DNA of 64,000 nucleotides from Mycobacterium sp. IS-1264 (GCF_001954195.1 NZ_MBES01000062.1:1-64000); one strand, 5' to 3'; counted from the stretch's first letter, positions 1 through 9,700 are shown. Made by a program: numbers and translations. Notes: a model not told the origin generated them from the sequence alone.

Positions 1-76
1 TTCCACGGCCGCTCCGCCGTTGACGCATGTGCCGCGCACCAAGCGCGGCGTGATTTCCTACGCCGCCCGCGACATC
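1..76 (+). other. Inverted fragment of the pykA C-terminal region
   Basis: Read on the plus strand from base 2, this stretch encodes [20 protein letters not shown] followed by AARDI. That is the segment of mycobacterial pyruvate kinase expected shortly after the VRTMSR segment, but VRTMSR lies on the minus strand immediately to the right. The two halves of one gene therefore face each other. About eight residues normally joining them would lie left of base 1. The similarity ends at base 76, at the 10-bp sequence shared with the minus-strand part. The assignment relies on my recollection of the pyruvate kinase sequence. A real micro-inversion and an assembly or template-switch artefact cannot be told apart from this window. 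Confidence 0.8.
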
Positions 77-1050
77 GTACGCACGGCCGCCAACGGGTAC
101 TTGCCCACCGCGGTCTCGCCGGACAGCATCAGCGCGTCGGCGCCGTCGAGCACCGCGTTGGCGACGTCAGAGGCCTCGGCGCGCGTGGGTCGCGAGTTCT
201 CGATCATGGAGTCGAGCATCTGAGTCGCCACGATGACGGGTTTGGCGTTCTCTCTTGCGATCTGGATGGCCCGCTTCTGCACCAGCGGAACCTCTTCCAG
301 GGGGAGCTCGACGCCCAGGTCGCCACGGGCCACCATGATGGCGTCGAAGGCCAGCACGATGGCCTCGAGATTGTCGACGGCTTCGGGCTTTTCGAGCTTG
401 GCGATCACCGGCACCCGGCGCCCGATCCGATCCATCACCTCATGGACCAGCTCGACATCCGACGGCGAGCGCACGAAAGACAGCGCGACGAGGTCGACGC
501 CGAGGTTCAGCGCGAAGGTGAGATCCTCGATGTCCTTCTCCGACAGGGCGGGGGCGGACACGTTCATGCCGGGGAGCGACATGCCCTTGTTGTTGCTCAC
601 CGGGCCGCCTTCGACGACGGTGCAGACCACGTCGTCGCCGTCGATGTCCTCGACCACCAGCCCGACCTTGCCGTCGTCGATCAGAATCCGGTCACCGACG
701 ACGGCGTCCTTGGCCAATTTCTTGTAGGCGGTCGACACCCGGTCGTGGCTGCCTTCGCAGTCGGCGACGGTGATCCGGACTGTTTCACCGTCGGCCCAGT
801 AGGTCGGCCCGGTGGCGAAGCGCCCGAGCCGGATCTTGGGGCCCTGCAAGTCGGCCAGCACGCCGACCGCGCGGCCGGTCGCGTCCGAGGCGGCCCGTAC
901 CCGGTCGTAGGCGGCTTTGTGGTCGGCGTAGTCGCCGTGGCTGAAGTTCATTCGGGCGACGTCCATTCCGGCCTCGACCAGCGCCAGGATCAACTCGTCC
1001 GATTCGGTTGCAGGACCAAGGGTGCAGACGATCTTTCCGCGTCTACTCAC
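58..1050 (-). pseudogene. pykA: Pyruvate kinase, truncated by an inversion junction
   Basis: This is the N-terminal two thirds of pyruvate kinase, which makes pyruvate and ATP from phosphoenolpyruvate and ADP in glycolysis. It opens with [14 protein letters not shown] and carries the active-site segments [16 protein letters not shown] and [12 protein letters not shown], then [18 protein letters not shown] and the [10 protein letters not shown] loop. Homology ends at MSR (residue 328). Two unrelated residues and a stop follow, whereas the family runs to about 470 residues, so the C-terminal domain is missing in frame. The missing part appears inverted at 1-76. It is the last gene of the trp-lgt run. 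If the junction is real, the enzyme is probably inactive. If it is an assembly error, the gene is ordinary. Confidence 0.85.
67..76. repeat. Inverted-repeat arm at the pykA junction
   Basis: CCGCGACATC sits exactly where the plus-strand pykA fragment (codons for ARDI) meets the minus-strand gene (codons for MSR, read as GATGTCGCGG). In an intact gene these two motifs would form a 10-bp inverted repeat flanking roughly 90 bp. Recombination, hairpin-mediated template switching or misassembly at such a pair would give the arrangement seen. The second arm should lie about 25-35 bp left of the window. Confidence 0.7.
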
Positions 1051-1108
1051 GGCGACCCAGCATAGTCGTGCTCTTTGTTATCGGGATGACCCGACGGTGG
1101 CGCCACTG

Positions 1109-1531
1109 TTACCCGCTGAGAATCGTCGGGATCAGTGGAAATCCAGGCAGGTTGCGGGTCACCGTCCACACCGCCGCCGCGACGACGACGGTCACCACCG
1201 CGGGCACCGAGAGCCAGGGCCGCCCCTGACGCCGGCGCAGCACGATCCATCCGGCCAGCGCCGGGATACCGATCAGCAGGAAAAGGTTGTCGTTGACGGT
1301 GGCGACGAGGTCGCCGTGCAGCAGGTCGTGCGTCATCCGCAGCCCGCCGCAGAAGGGGCAATTCCAGCCGGTGAGCCACTTGAACGGGCACTGCGGATAC
1401 AACGAGTGTGTGTTGTGCGGGTCGACGAAGCCCACGTAGCCGAGTGCGCCGGCAAGCAGCGCGCCACCCCCGGCGGCGGCATACATGCGATGACGGCGGC
1501 TCAGGGTCGGGGAAGCGGGATTAGGTTCCAT
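1109..1531 (-). CDS. DUF2752 small membrane protein (Rv1616-like)
   Basis: A 140-residue membrane protein with hydrophobic segments near residues 17-35, 84-97 and 108-122. The DUF2752 hallmark is visible: CPFKWLTGWNCPFCGGLRMTH followed by DLLHGD, with three conserved cysteines. The biochemical role of DUF2752 is unknown. The start overlaps the end of the upstream TM2-domain gene by 11 bp, so the two are probably translationally coupled. It lies between that gene and pykA, as Rv1616 does in H37Rv. Confidence 0.85.
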   Translation of the reverse strand: MEPNPASPTLSRRHRMYAAAGGGALLAGALGYVGFVDPHNTHSLYPQCPFKWLTGWNCPFCGGLRMTHDLLHGDLVATVNDNLFLLIGIPALAGWIVLRRRQGRPWLSVPAVVTVVVAAAVWTVTRNLPGFPLIPTILSG

Positions 1532-1913
1532 CGCGCAGCGGGCGACCCTGCGGGTCGGGGACCTTGTCGGTCAATATCAAAATCGCGTCGATGATGCTCC
1601 AAATCAGCCCGACCCCGCAGGTGAGCCAGCCCACCAGCAGCTGGGCGACGCCCACGCCGACGTCACCGATGTAGAAGCGGCCGATCCCGCCGACGCCGAC
1701 CAAACTGAGCAGCTGCAGGAGGCCCGCGGTGGTCTTCGACTTGTCCGAGAACGGTTGTCCGGTTACCGGATGGCGGCCGAAGGGCGCGGTCGGGTCGTAG
1801 TACGGGCCGGGCGCGGGATATTGCGGATTGGGCGGTGGATATCCCGGCGCGGGCGGAGGCGGCGGTTGCGCCGCCGGGTCGGACCCAGCGTCGTGCCACG
1901 GCTGATCAGTCAC
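1521..1913 (-). CDS. TM2-domain membrane protein (Rv1615-like)
   Basis: The N-terminal half is a proline-rich cytoplasmic-type region (repeated P, Y, G and Q). It is followed by a TM2 domain with two membrane segments around GVGGIGRFYIGDVGVGVAQL and a second helix ending in IIDAILIL. The frame is open to 2012. I chose the GTG at 1913 (VTDQPW) because the upstream residues look non-coding, but the Shine-Dalgarno sequence before it is very close, so the start is uncertain. It sits in the lgt-pykA run and overlaps the DUF2752 gene. Function is unknown. Confidence 0.75.
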   Translation of the reverse strand: MTDQPWHDAGSDPAAQPPPPPAPGYPPPNPQYPAPGPYYDPTAPFGRHPVTGQPFSDKSKTTAGLLQLLSLVGVGGIGRFYIGDVGVGVAQLLVGWLTCGVGLIWSIIDAILILTDKVPDPQGRPLRDGT

Positions 1914-2008
1914 GTCCTCAGCATGCCCCACTGGTGCGCCAACGTCGACTCGTTGGGCGGAAATCCACACATCTCGCGCAACGACTCGACGTTGGACGAG
2001 GATTGACC

Positions 2009-3904
2009 TCAACGGCCCCTTCGGTTGCGAAGCCGAAAGCGCAGGCGCCGCCGAGTGGAGCCGGACTCGGCTTCCGCCGCAACATCGGCGTCTGCCGGTT
2101 CCTCCGCCGCGGGTTCCTCCGCGTCTTCTCGGTCCTCTGCTTGCGGCTCCTCAGATTCCGACTCTGCCTGCGGCTCTTCGGATTTGGGGTCTTCGTCGGC
2201 CTCGGTGTCGTCGGCTTCGGGCTCCTCGGCTTCGGGCTCTTCGGCTTCGGGCTCTTCGGCTTCGGGCTCTTCGGCTTCAGGCTCCTCGGCTTCGGCTGCC
2301 GCGGCCTCGGTCACGACCGCTTCCGCCTCCGCGTCGTCGGGCTCCGCAGTTTCCGCTTCCGCCTCCGCAACGGCTGCCTCGGCCTCCGCGACTTCAGGTT
2401 CGGTGCTTTCGGATTCGTCGGTTACGGCCTCCGGCGCTTCGGCATCCGCGGATTCCGGCTCAGCCTCAGCCTCGACCTCCCCGGCTTCAGGCTCTTCGGT
2501 CTCGGCCTTTGCGACTTCAGCCTCAGGCTCTTCGTCTTCAGCCTCTTGGTCCTCAGCCTCCTCGCCTTCAGCCTCTTGGTCCTCAGCCTCCTCGGCCTCC
2601 GCCTCGGGTTCTTCGACCTCAGCTTCCTCGGCTTCAGCTTCCTCGCCCTCAGTAGCAACCGGAGTCTTTACCGTTTCCGAGTCCGCGACTTCAGGTTCGA
2701 CGGCCTCAGCCTCGGCCTCCGCCTCAGGTTCTTCGTCCTCAGCTTCCTCGGCTTCAGGTTCCTCGGCTTCAGCTTCCTCGGCTTCAGCTTCCTCGGCTTC
2801 AGCTTCCTCGTCCCCGGCCTCGTCGCCTTCGGCAGCGGCCTGAGTCTGTACCGTTTCCGGCTCGGCGGCTTCAGGTTCGACACTCTCCTCTTCGGCGGCT
2901 TCGGAATCGGAGGCTTTCTCGAGATCAGTCGTTTCCGCATCCGCGGCCGCACCGGTAACCGCCCCGGACGCCGACGCGACAGCGGCGAGCTCATCCGCGG
3001 GCTCGGCTTCGGCTTCGGGCAACTCCTCGTCGACGTACTCGGTGCCGCGCAGGCTCTCGGGATCCTCGCGGCCCTTCGGCGCCAGAACGAGGTAAACCAC
3101 CGCCCCGATGAACACGAACGTCGATGTGAACGAATTGATTCGGATCCCCGCGATGTGGGTGGCCGTGTCGTCGCGCAGCAGCTCGACACAGAATCGCCCG
3201 ACGCAGTAGCCCGCCACGTAGACCGCAAACAACCGCCCGTGGCCCAAGCTGAATCGGCGGTCCAGATAGATCAATGCGACGAATACCAGTACGTTCCAAA
3301 TCAATTCGTACAGAAACGTCGGCTGTACGACCAGCGCCAGCTGGCCGGTCGACACACCGTCGAGCGAATGCGGATCGATGTATCCCGCGGGATCGCGACG
3401 GTAGAAGATCTCCAGACCCCACGGCAGAGTGGTTTCCCGCCCGTAGAGCTCCTGGTTGAAGTAATTCCCGAGCCGACCAATGGCCTGCGCCAAGATGATT
3501 CCGGGAGCAACGGCGTCGGCGAAGGCCGGCAGTGGAATTCCGCGGCGCCGGCATGCGATCCACGCGCCGACGGCGCCGAGGGCCACCGCGCCCCAGATGC
3601 CCAAGCCCCCATCCCAGATTCGCAGGGCCGCAGCGGGCCCGGCTCCGCCCGGCCCGAAATAAGTCCGCCAATCGGTGGCCAGGTGATAGAGCCTGCCGCC
3701 GATCAATCCGAAAGGCACCGCCCACAGGGCGATGTCGTAGATCACCCCGCGCTGGCCACCACGAGCCACCCAACGCCGATCGCCGATCACCAGCGCAACC
3801 ACGATGCCGGCGATGATGAACAGCGCGTAGGCGCGAATTGGCAACGGGCCCAAGTGCCAGACGCCCTGCGACGGGCTCGGGAAATAGGTGGGCAACATCG
3901 TCAT
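2009..3904 (-). CDS. lgt: Prolipoprotein diacylglyceryl transferase with long acidic tail
   Basis: Lgt transfers a diacylglyceryl group from phosphatidylglycerol to the lipobox cysteine of prelipoproteins in the plasma membrane. Residues about 1-290 form the multi-spanning core, with the N-terminal PIRAY motif, the central signature around AQAIGRLGNYFNQELYG and a late HGRLFAVYVAGY segment. About 340 further residues are almost entirely Glu, Ala, Pro and Asp in repeats of the EEPEA type, ending in a basic RRRLRFRLRNRRGR tail. Most bacterial Lgt proteins are near 270-300 residues; mycobacteria often carry shorter versions of such an extension. The ATG at 3904 overlaps the trpA stop as ATGA. The reading frame continues upstream, but this start gives the expected PTYFPSPSQG N-terminus. 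Confidence 0.92.
   Translation of the reverse strand: MTMLPTYFPSPSQGVWHLGPLPIRAYALFIIAGIVVALVIGDRRWVARGGQRGVIYDIALWAVPFGLIGGRLYHLATDWRTYFGPGGAGPAAALRIWDGGLGIWGAVALGAVGAWIACRRRGIPLPAFADAVAPGIILAQAIGRLGNYFNQELYGRETTLPWGLEIFYRRDPAGYIDPHSLDGVSTGQLALVVQPTFLYELIWNVLVFVALIYLDRRFSLGHGRLFAVYVAGYCVGRFCVELLRDDTATHIAGIRINSFTSTFVFIGAVVYLVLAPKGREDPESLRGTEYVDEELPEAEAEPADELAAVASASGAVTGAAADAETTDLEKASDSEAAEEESVEPEAAEPETVQTQAAAEGDEAGDEEAEAEEAEAEEAEAEEPEAEEAEDEEPEAEAEAEAVEPEVADSETVKTPVATEGEEAEAEEAEVEEPEAEAEEAEDQEAEGEEAEDQEAEDEEPEAEVAKAETEEPEAGEVEAEAEPESADAEAPEAVTDESESTEPEVAEAEAAVAEAEAETAEPDDAEAEAVVTEAAAAEAEEPEAEEPEAEEPEAEEPEAEEPEADDTEADEDPKSEEPQAESESEEPQAEDREDAEEPAAEEPADADVAAEAESGSTRRRLRFRLRNRRGR
2211..2285. repeat. 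15-bp tandem repeat inside lgt (five units)
   Basis: Five consecutive 15-bp units of the form TCGGCTTCGGGCTCT differ by one or two bases and encode EEPEA on the minus strand. Because the unit is a multiple of three, changes in copy number would keep lgt in frame. Confidence 0.85.
2748..2807. repeat. Second 15-bp tandem repeat inside lgt (four units)
   Basis: Four consecutive 15-bp units of the form TCGGCTTCAGCTTCC encode EEAEA on the minus strand. The unit is related to the array at 2211-2285. Both belong to the low-complexity acidic tail of Lgt. Confidence 0.8.
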
Positions 3905-4713
3905 GACGCGGACTCCCCCTGTCGCACACCCTCGGCGAGTTCCTCGGTCAGGACGCGCAGCCTCGGCAATCCGTCGCCCAGCGCCGACACCAACGCGGAA
4001 CCGACAATCACACCGTCGGCGTAACTTCCGATCTGCGCGGCCTGCTCGCGCGATCGCACCCCCAGGCCCACGCCGACGGGTATGTCCGACACCGCCCGAA
4101 CCCTGCTCACCAATTCGGGCGCGGCCTGCGACACCGCGTCGCGGGCCCCGGTCACGCCCATTGTCGATGCCGCGTAAACGAATCCGCGCGAGGCCTCGAT
4201 CGTGGTCACCAACCGCTGCGGCGTCGACGAGGGCGCCACCAGGAAGATGCGATCCAACCGATGCTCTTCGGACGCCGCGATCCACTGCTGGGCCTCGTCG
4301 GGAATGAGGTCGGGGGTGATCAGCCCGTGCCCACCCGCCGACGTCAGGTCCCGCGCGAACGCATCAATCCCGTAGCGCAGCACCGGGTTCCAGTAGGTCA
4401 TCACCACGGCGCGTCCACCGGCCGAGGCAATCGCCTCAACCGCGGCGAGCGTATCGCGCACCCGCACTCCCCCGTGCAATGCGGCCTCGGTGGCCCTGGC
4501 GATGGTGGGACCGTCCATCCCGGGATCCGAATACGGCACCCCCACTTCGACGAGATCACAACCGGATTCGACGAGCGCGGTCATCGCCTTCAGGGAAGTC
4601 GGCACATCCGGGTACCCGGTGGGCAGGTACCCGATCAGCGCCGCCCGGTTATCCTTTCGGCAAGACTCAAACAGCGGCCCAAGCCTGCTTGCTTCGCTTT
4701 GTTCCACGGTCAT
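3901..4713 (-). CDS. trpA: Tryptophan synthase alpha subunit
   Basis: TrpA cleaves indole-3-glycerol phosphate to indole and glyceraldehyde 3-phosphate; the indole is channelled to TrpB. At 270 residues it has family length. Visible motifs are [12 protein letters not shown] near the start, [18 protein letters not shown] with the catalytic Glu and Asp, and the phosphate-binding region [12 protein letters not shown]. The ATG at 4713 overlaps the trpB stop as ATGA, and the trpA stop overlaps the lgt start in the same way, so the three genes are coupled. Confidence 0.96.
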   Translation of the reverse strand: MTVEQSEASRLGPLFESCRKDNRAALIGYLPTGYPDVPTSLKAMTALVESGCDLVEVGVPYSDPGMDGPTIARATEAALHGGVRVRDTLAAVEAIASAGGRAVVMTYWNPVLRYGIDAFARDLTSAGGHGLITPDLIPDEAQQWIAASEEHRLDRIFLVAPSSTPQRLVTTIEASRGFVYAASTMGVTGARDAVSQAAPELVSRVRAVSDIPVGVGLGVRSREQAAQIGSYADGVIVGSALVSALGDGLPRLRVLTEELAEGVRQGESAS

Positions 4714-5975
4714 TGCGCGCCCGCATCGCCCAGCAGGCCGAACCACTTGGCAGCCACCTCGACGTCCTTGTCGCCGCGACCCGACAGGTTCACCACAATG
4801 ATCGCGCCCCGTCCCAGCTCCTTGCCCAGCTTGAGGGCGCCCGCGACCGCATGCGCGGATTCGATGGCCGGGATGATGCCCTCGGTATGGCACAGCAGCC
4901 GAAAGGCGTCCATCGCTTCGGAATCGGTGATGGGCCGGTATTCGGCGCGTCCGGTTTCCCTGAGCCACGCGTGTTCGGGACCCACCCCCGGATAATCCAG
5001 ACCCGCTGAGATCGAATGGGATTCGATGGTCTGGCCGTCCTCGTCTTGCAGCAGGTAGGAAAACGATCCCTGAAACGCGCCCGGCGACCCGCCGGTGAAT
5101 GTCGCTGCGTGCCTGCCGGTCTCGACGCCGTCGCCCGCCGCCTCATACCCGACGAGGCGCACACCGGGGTCATCGAGAAACGCGTGGAAGATGCCGATAG
5201 CGTTCGATCCGCCACCCACGCAGGCCACGACCGCGTCGGGCAACCGGCCGGCCTGAGCCTGGATCTGCGCGCGCGTCTCCAGCCCGATGACTCGCTGAAA
5301 ATCACGAACCATGGTCGGGAAGGGATGCGGCCCTGCCGCGGTGCCGAAGCAGTAGTACGTGTTCTCGGCGTTGGTAACCCAGTCACGGAACGCCTCGTTG
5401 ATGGCGTCCTTGAGGGTTTGGGAACCGGTCTCGACCGAGACCACCTCGGCCCCCAGCATTCGCATCCGCGCGACGTTGAGCGCCTGACGCGCCGTATCGA
5501 TGGCGCCCATGTAGACCACGCAATCGAGGCCGAGCAAGGCGCACGCGGTGGCGGTGGCCACGCCGTGCTGACCGGCGCCGGTCTCGGCGATCACCCGGGT
5601 CTTGCCCATTCGCTTGGCCAGCAGGGCTTGACCGAGCACGTTGTTGATCTTGTGAGAACCGGTGTGGTTCAGGTCTTCTCGCTTGAGGAAGACACGCGCC
5701 GAACCTGCGTGCTCGCTGAACCGAGTGGCCTCATACAGGGGTGACGGCCGCCCGGCGTAGTTCGCCTGCAGCTCGTCGAGGGTGTCCAGGAAGTCCGGGT
5801 TGACGCGTTCCTTTTCGTAGGCGGCGGTGACCTCTTCGATCACCGCCATCAGCGCCTCGGCAACATACCGGCCGCCGTACACGCCGAAATGACCACCCGA
5901 ATCGGGGTCGTGGCGGGTGGGTTCTGCGATGGCCGCGCTCGGAAGCGGAAGCTCCGGGCGGGTTAGATCTGCCAT
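4710..5975 (-). CDS. trpB: Tryptophan synthase beta subunit
   Basis: TrpB condenses indole with serine to make tryptophan, using pyridoxal phosphate. The PLP lysine lies in [11 protein letters not shown], the substrate loop [12 protein letters not shown] follows, and the phosphate-binding glycine loop is [10 protein letters not shown]. Length is about 421 residues. Three starts lie in a row: TTG 5981, GTG 5978 and ATG 5975. I took the ATG; no strong ribosome-binding site decides it. It lies 58 bp downstream of trpC and overlaps trpA by 4 bp. Confidence 0.95.
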   Translation of the reverse strand: MADLTRPELPLPSAAIAEPTRHDPDSGGHFGVYGGRYVAEALMAVIEEVTAAYEKERVNPDFLDTLDELQANYAGRPSPLYEATRFSEHAGSARVFLKREDLNHTGSHKINNVLGQALLAKRMGKTRVIAETGAGQHGVATATACALLGLDCVVYMGAIDTARQALNVARMRMLGAEVVSVETGSQTLKDAINEAFRDWVTNAENTYYCFGTAAGPHPFPTMVRDFQRVIGLETRAQIQAQAGRLPDAVVACVGGGSNAIGIFHAFLDDPGVRLVGYEAAGDGVETGRHAATFTGGSPGAFQGSFSYLLQDEDGQTIESHSISAGLDYPGVGPEHAWLRETGRAEYRPITDSEAMDAFRLLCHTEGIIPAIESAHAVAGALKLGKELGRGAIIVVNLSGRGDKDVEVAAKWFGLLGDAGAQ

Positions 5976-6033
5976 CACCAATACTCAACGCGGGGGCGGC
6001 TCATCGGGTTCAACGTTTCGTGCTCGTCAACGC

Positions 6034-6852
6034 CTAGCGAGCCGGTTTCGGACAGGACGGATGGGTTCCCGCGGTGACCAAGTCGGCGACCGCGGCGCGC
6101 GGGTCGCCGCTTTTGACCAGACCCTCACCGACCAAGACGGCGTCGGCGCCCGCACCGGCATACGCCAAAAGATCTCCGGTACCACGCACGCCCGACTCGG
6201 CGATCCTGATCACGTTGCTGGGTAACCCCGGAGCGATCCGTGCGAAGCAATCCCGGTCCACTTCCAGCGTCGCGAGATCGCGCGCGTTGACACCGATCAC
6301 GTTGGCGCCGGCCTTCAATGCCCGGTCGGCTTCTTGTTCGGTGTGCACTTCGACAAGCGCTGTCATGCCAAGCGATTCGGTGCGGTCCAACATCGACACC
6401 AACGCGGACTGATCCAACGCGGCGACGATGAGCAACAACATGTCGGCGCCGTGCGCTCGCGCCTCATGGATCTGATATGGCTGCACCACAAAGTCTTTGC
6501 GCAATATCGGGATCGAGACCGCGGCCCGTACGGCGTCGAGGTCGTCGAGGGAGCCGTTGAAACGACGTTCCTCGGTCAGCACGCTGATGATGCGGGCGCC
6601 GCCATCTTCGTAGGCACGGGCCAGTTTTGCCGGATCGGCAATGGTCGCCAGTGAACCCGCCGACGGACTGGCCCGCTTGACCTCGGCGATGACGCCGATG
6701 CCGGGCTCGCGCAGCGCGGCCATCACATCGAGCGGTGGTGGCGCGGCCGCGGCGGCCGCTTTGATTTCGGACAGGCTGATAAGCGCTTCGCGCGCGGCAA
6801 CGTCGGCCCGGACTCCTTCGAGGATGGAGTCAAGCACGGTTGCCGGACTCAT
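6034..6852 (-). CDS. trpC: Indole-3-glycerol phosphate synthase
   Basis: TrpC closes the indole ring of carboxyphenylamino-deoxyribulose phosphate to give indole-3-glycerol phosphate. The 272-residue TIM barrel shows [13 protein letters not shown] with the catalytic lysine, [13 protein letters not shown], a conserved Glu-rich segment [12 protein letters not shown], and IAESGVR near the C-terminus. The ATG at 6852 was preferred over an upstream in-frame start because it gives [11 protein letters not shown], the usual N-terminus. No trpD or trpF lies beside it; in mycobacteria the TrpF step is done by the bifunctional HisA (PriA). Confidence 0.95.
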   Translation of the reverse strand: MSPATVLDSILEGVRADVAAREALISLSEIKAAAAAAPPPLDVMAALREPGIGVIAEVKRASPSAGSLATIADPAKLARAYEDGGARIISVLTEERRFNGSLDDLDAVRAAVSIPILRKDFVVQPYQIHEARAHGADMLLLIVAALDQSALVSMLDRTESLGMTALVEVHTEQEADRALKAGANVIGVNARDLATLEVDRDCFARIAPGLPSNVIRIAESGVRGTGDLLAYAGAGADAVLVGEGLVKSGDPRAAVADLVTAGTHPSCPKPAR

Positions 6853-6942
6853 ACCTGTCGTTTCCCTTCCCACGGTCACGCACGGTCTACAGCCGATTTC
6901 GACGACGTCAATGAAGGGTAGCGACCGTCGGCTTGCGCTCCG

Positions 6943-7611
6943 TCACCGACCCTCGGTGTCGGACTCGCGGGGCCGATCGGTCGGGTCGCGGCCCTCGTCG
7001 AGCGCGTCCCAGAGCATCCGCTCCGACATCTCCGGCGTCTCCGGCTCCTCCAGCATCGCCGAGTCAGCGTCTCCGCGTAGCGCATTTGAGCGACGTGTCG
7101 CCGGCGAGGCATATTTTGTTGCGCCCAGTCGGTCCGAACCCAAGACCGAAGCCGAGCGCATCAGCAGAACCGCGGCGACCAGAGTGCACACCGCGGCCAG
7201 CAGCGCGATTCCCGCGCCCCAGTAGCGCCGTTCGCTGCCCACCAGCGACATCAGCGACACGTGCGCCAGATCGGCTCCGCGCACCGCCACATCCGGGATC
7301 ACCCACAGGCTCACGCCCAGATACGCGACGGCAAGGCTCGCGGCCGCCAGCAGCCCCGCCAGCACCCGTAGCGGCCAGCCGCGCACCGCCAGCGCCGCGA
7401 CGGCCGTCGCCAGCATGAGCAGCGCCAACGGCAGCAGTGCCGTGGACCACGACGCGCCGGGCAGGCTCACCTCCTTCGGCTGGCCCAGCCCGTCGAACGA
7501 CCGGATCACCACCCACGGCAGCCGCGACGCCACCCACAGCGCCACGGCGGCGATGACCAGCAGCAACTGGGCTACCCGGATCGTCAGCCGGGCCCGCCGG
7601 GCATCAGCCAT
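6943..7611 (-). CDS. Trp-region conserved membrane protein (Rv1610-like)
   Basis: A 222-residue membrane protein with hydrophobic helices near residues 10-28, 54-75, 79-103 and 131-152, and a hydrophilic acidic C-terminal tail. It matches the actinobacterial family annotated as Trp region conserved hypothetical membrane protein. The start overlaps the trpE stop by 8 bp, and trpC follows about 90 bp downstream, so it is co-transcribed with tryptophan genes. A transport or assembly role has been suggested from position only; nothing in the sequence proves it. Confidence 0.85.
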   Translation of the reverse strand: MADARRARLTIRVAQLLLVIAAVALWVASRLPWVVIRSFDGLGQPKEVSLPGASWSTALLPLALLMLATAVAALAVRGWPLRVLAGLLAAASLAVAYLGVSLWVIPDVAVRGADLAHVSLMSLVGSERRYWGAGIALLAAVCTLVAAVLLMRSASVLGSDRLGATKYASPATRRSNALRGDADSAMLEEPETPEMSERMLWDALDEGRDPTDRPRESDTEGR

Positions 7612-9154
7612 TGCGGCCCACGTCCGGCGCGGTCAGCGTCTCGGCGGCGGCGATCGCATTGAGCACCGCGCGCGCCTTGTTGGTCGCCTCGGTGAATTCG
7701 TAGGGCCCGTTGGAGTCGGCCACTACCCCACCGCCCGCCTGGACATACGCCGTGCCGTCGCGCATCAACGCGGTGCGGATGGCGATCGCGAAGTCGGCAT
7801 TGCCGGCGAAGTCGAGGTAGCCGACCACGCCGCCGTAGAGGCCGCGGCGCGTCTTCTCCACCTCTTCGATCAGCTCCATGGCCCGCACCTTCGGCGCGCC
7901 CGACAGCGTGCCGGCCGGGAAGCAGGCCGTCACCGCGTCCAGGGCGGTGTGGTCGTCGGCCAGCATCCCGGTCACGGTCGACACCAGGTGCATGACGTGG
8001 CTATAGCGTTCGATGTGGCTGTAATCCTCGACCCGAACGGTCCCCGGCGTGCAGACCCGGCCGAGGTCGTTGCGGCCGAGGTCGACCAGCATCAGATGCT
8101 CGGCGCGTTCTTTGTCGTCGGCCAGCAGTTCCTTTTCCAGCAGCTGGTCCTCTTCGTCGTTCTGGCCGCGCCACCGGGTCCCGGCGATCGGGTGCGTTGT
8201 CGCCCGGCCCTCGGTGACAGTGACCAGCGCCTCCGGACTGGACCCGACGATCGAAAAGTCAGTCGTCCCTTCGCTATTCGGCACGTGCAGCAGATACATG
8301 TACGGGCTGGGGTTGGTTGCGCGCAGCATGCGGTAGACATCGATCGGATCGACATCGGTGTCCATCTCGAAGCGCTGCGAGGGCACCACCTGAAACGCTT
8401 CGCCGGCCGCGATCTGCTCGACCAGGTAGTCGACGATTTTGCCGTATTCCTCGACGGTGCGCTGGGCCCGGTGGCGCGGCTCCGGCCGGCTGAAGGTGGC
8501 GACCGTCGAGGGCAACGGCTGGCCCAGCGCCGCGGTCATCACATCCAGGCGCGCGACAGCGTCGTCGTAGGCCTCGTCGACGCGCTCGTCGGTGCCGTTC
8601 CAGTTCACCGCGTTGGCGATCAGCGTGATGGTGCCCTCGTGGTGGTCGACCGCCGCCAGGTCGGTGGCCAGCAACAGGAGCATGTCCGGGAGTTTGAGGT
8701 CGTCGACGGCCAGCTCGGGCAGCCGTTCCAGGCGCCGCACCAGGTCATAGGCGAAAAAGCCGACCATGCCGCCCGACAGCGGCGGCAGCCCCGGCTTGAT
8801 TTCGTGGGGGGAGGCCGTGGCCAGCAGCTCGAGCGTGGCCTGCAGGGCGTCCAGCGGGTCGCCCCCGGTGGGTGCGTCCTGCGGGACCGTGCCCAGCCAC
8901 ACGGCCTCGCCGTCGGCCACGGTCAGTGCCGATGGCGATCCGGCGCCGATGAACGACCACCTCGACCAGGACCGACCGTTCTCGGCGGATTCCAGCAGGA
9001 AGGTGCCGGGGCGATCGGCGGCGAGTTTGCGATAGGCCGACAGCGGCGTCTCGGTGTCGGCCAGGACCTTGCGGGTCACGGGAACCACACGGTGCTCGGC
9101 CGCGAGCTGGCGAAAGTCCTCTCGGGAGATGGCGTCGGCGAGGTGGGCGTGCAC
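7604..9154 (-). CDS. trpE: Anthranilate synthase component I
   Basis: TrpE converts chorismate to anthranilate with ammonia from a glutamine amidotransferase partner, and is the committed step of tryptophan synthesis. The 516-residue protein has an N-terminal regulatory half with [18 protein letters not shown], containing the LLES motif of tryptophan feedback inhibition. The C-terminal chorismate-binding domain shows PIAGTRWRG, the [10 protein letters not shown] segment and [12 protein letters not shown]. The GTG at 9154 has GGGAGGA seven bases upstream. It is the first gene of the trp-lgt run and is divergent from bcpB with 51 bp between. No leader peptide rich in tryptophan codons was seen there. 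Confidence 0.96.
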   Translation of the reverse strand: MHAHLADAISREDFRQLAAEHRVVPVTRKVLADTETPLSAYRKLAADRPGTFLLESAENGRSWSRWSFIGAGSPSALTVADGEAVWLGTVPQDAPTGGDPLDALQATLELLATASPHEIKPGLPPLSGGMVGFFAYDLVRRLERLPELAVDDLKLPDMLLLLATDLAAVDHHEGTITLIANAVNWNGTDERVDEAYDDAVARLDVMTAALGQPLPSTVATFSRPEPRHRAQRTVEEYGKIVDYLVEQIAAGEAFQVVPSQRFEMDTDVDPIDVYRMLRATNPSPYMYLLHVPNSEGTTDFSIVGSSPEALVTVTEGRATTHPIAGTRWRGQNDEEDQLLEKELLADDKERAEHLMLVDLGRNDLGRVCTPGTVRVEDYSHIERYSHVMHLVSTVTGMLADDHTALDAVTACFPAGTLSGAPKVRAMELIEEVEKTRRGLYGGVVGYLDFAGNADFAIAIRTALMRDGTAYVQAGGGVVADSNGPYEFTEATNKARAVLNAIAAAETLTAPDVGRNG

Positions 9155-9205
9155 TGAACCATCCTCCCAGATACGGGGTCAGCGGCTCGCGCGTAGCCTG
9201 ACGCC

Positions 9206-9670
9206 ATGAAAACTGGTGACAGCGTGGCGGACTTCGAACTTCCCGATCAGACGGGCACGCCACGCAAGCTCAGCGCGCTGCTCTCCGATGGACCCGTGGT
9301 CCTGTTCTTTTACCCCGCGGCGATGACGCCCGGCTGCACCAAGGAGGCGTGTCACTTCCGCGACCTGGCCGCGGAATTCGCCGCGGTGGGCGCGAACCGC
9401 GTCGGCATCAGCGTCGATCCCGTGCAGAAGCAGGCCAAGTTCGCCGACTCGCAGCACTTCGACTACCCGCTGCTCTCGGACACCGAGGGCACCGTCGCCA
9501 AGCAATTCGGCGTCAAGCGCGGTCTGCTGGGCAAGTTGATCCCGGTCAAGCGAACGACCTTTGTCATCGACACCGATCGCACCGTGCTCGACGTGATCTC
9601 CAGCGAATTGAGCATGGAAACCCACGCCGACAAGGCGCTGGCCACGCTGCGGGCCCGGTCGTCGGCATAG
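9206..9670 (+). CDS. bcpB: Thiol peroxidase of the BCP/PrxQ family
   Basis: A cytosolic peroxiredoxin that reduces hydrogen peroxide and organic peroxides using thioredoxin-type donors. The 154-residue sequence has the VADFELPDQTGTP opening and the peroxidatic cysteine in YPAAMTPGCTKEACHF, with a second cysteine five residues later as in PrxQ enzymes. It continues with the VGISVDPVQKQAKFADSQ segment. It is divergent from trpE. H37Rv has bcpB (Rv1608c) at the same place. Confidence 0.92.
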   Translation: MKTGDSVADFELPDQTGTPRKLSALLSDGPVVLFFYPAAMTPGCTKEACHFRDLAAEFAAVGANRVGISVDPVQKQAKFADSQHFDYPLLSDTEGTVAKQFGVKRGLLGKLIPVKRTTFVIDTDRTVLDVISSELSMETHADKALATLRARSSA

Positions 9671-9700
9671 CTCGGCGAGATTGCCTGCGGCCCTTAGCTT

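Noticed and set aside
20..223. A 67-codon plus-strand open frame at the left edge
   Set aside because: Its first 19 codons are the inverted pykA piece and the rest is antisense to pykA, so it is not an independent gene.
1835..4024. A 729-codon plus-strand frame rich in Phe, Gly and Leu opposite lgt
   Set aside because: It is the antisense reading of the lgt acidic repeat; the regular FGLFGF pattern comes from the 15-bp units.
7415..9157. A 580-codon plus-strand frame opposite trpE
   Set aside because: Antisense shadow of a strongly supported gene.
9155..9205. Tryptophan attenuator or leader peptide upstream of trpE
   Set aside because: Only 51 bp separate trpE from bcpB and no Trp-rich short frame or competing hairpins were found.
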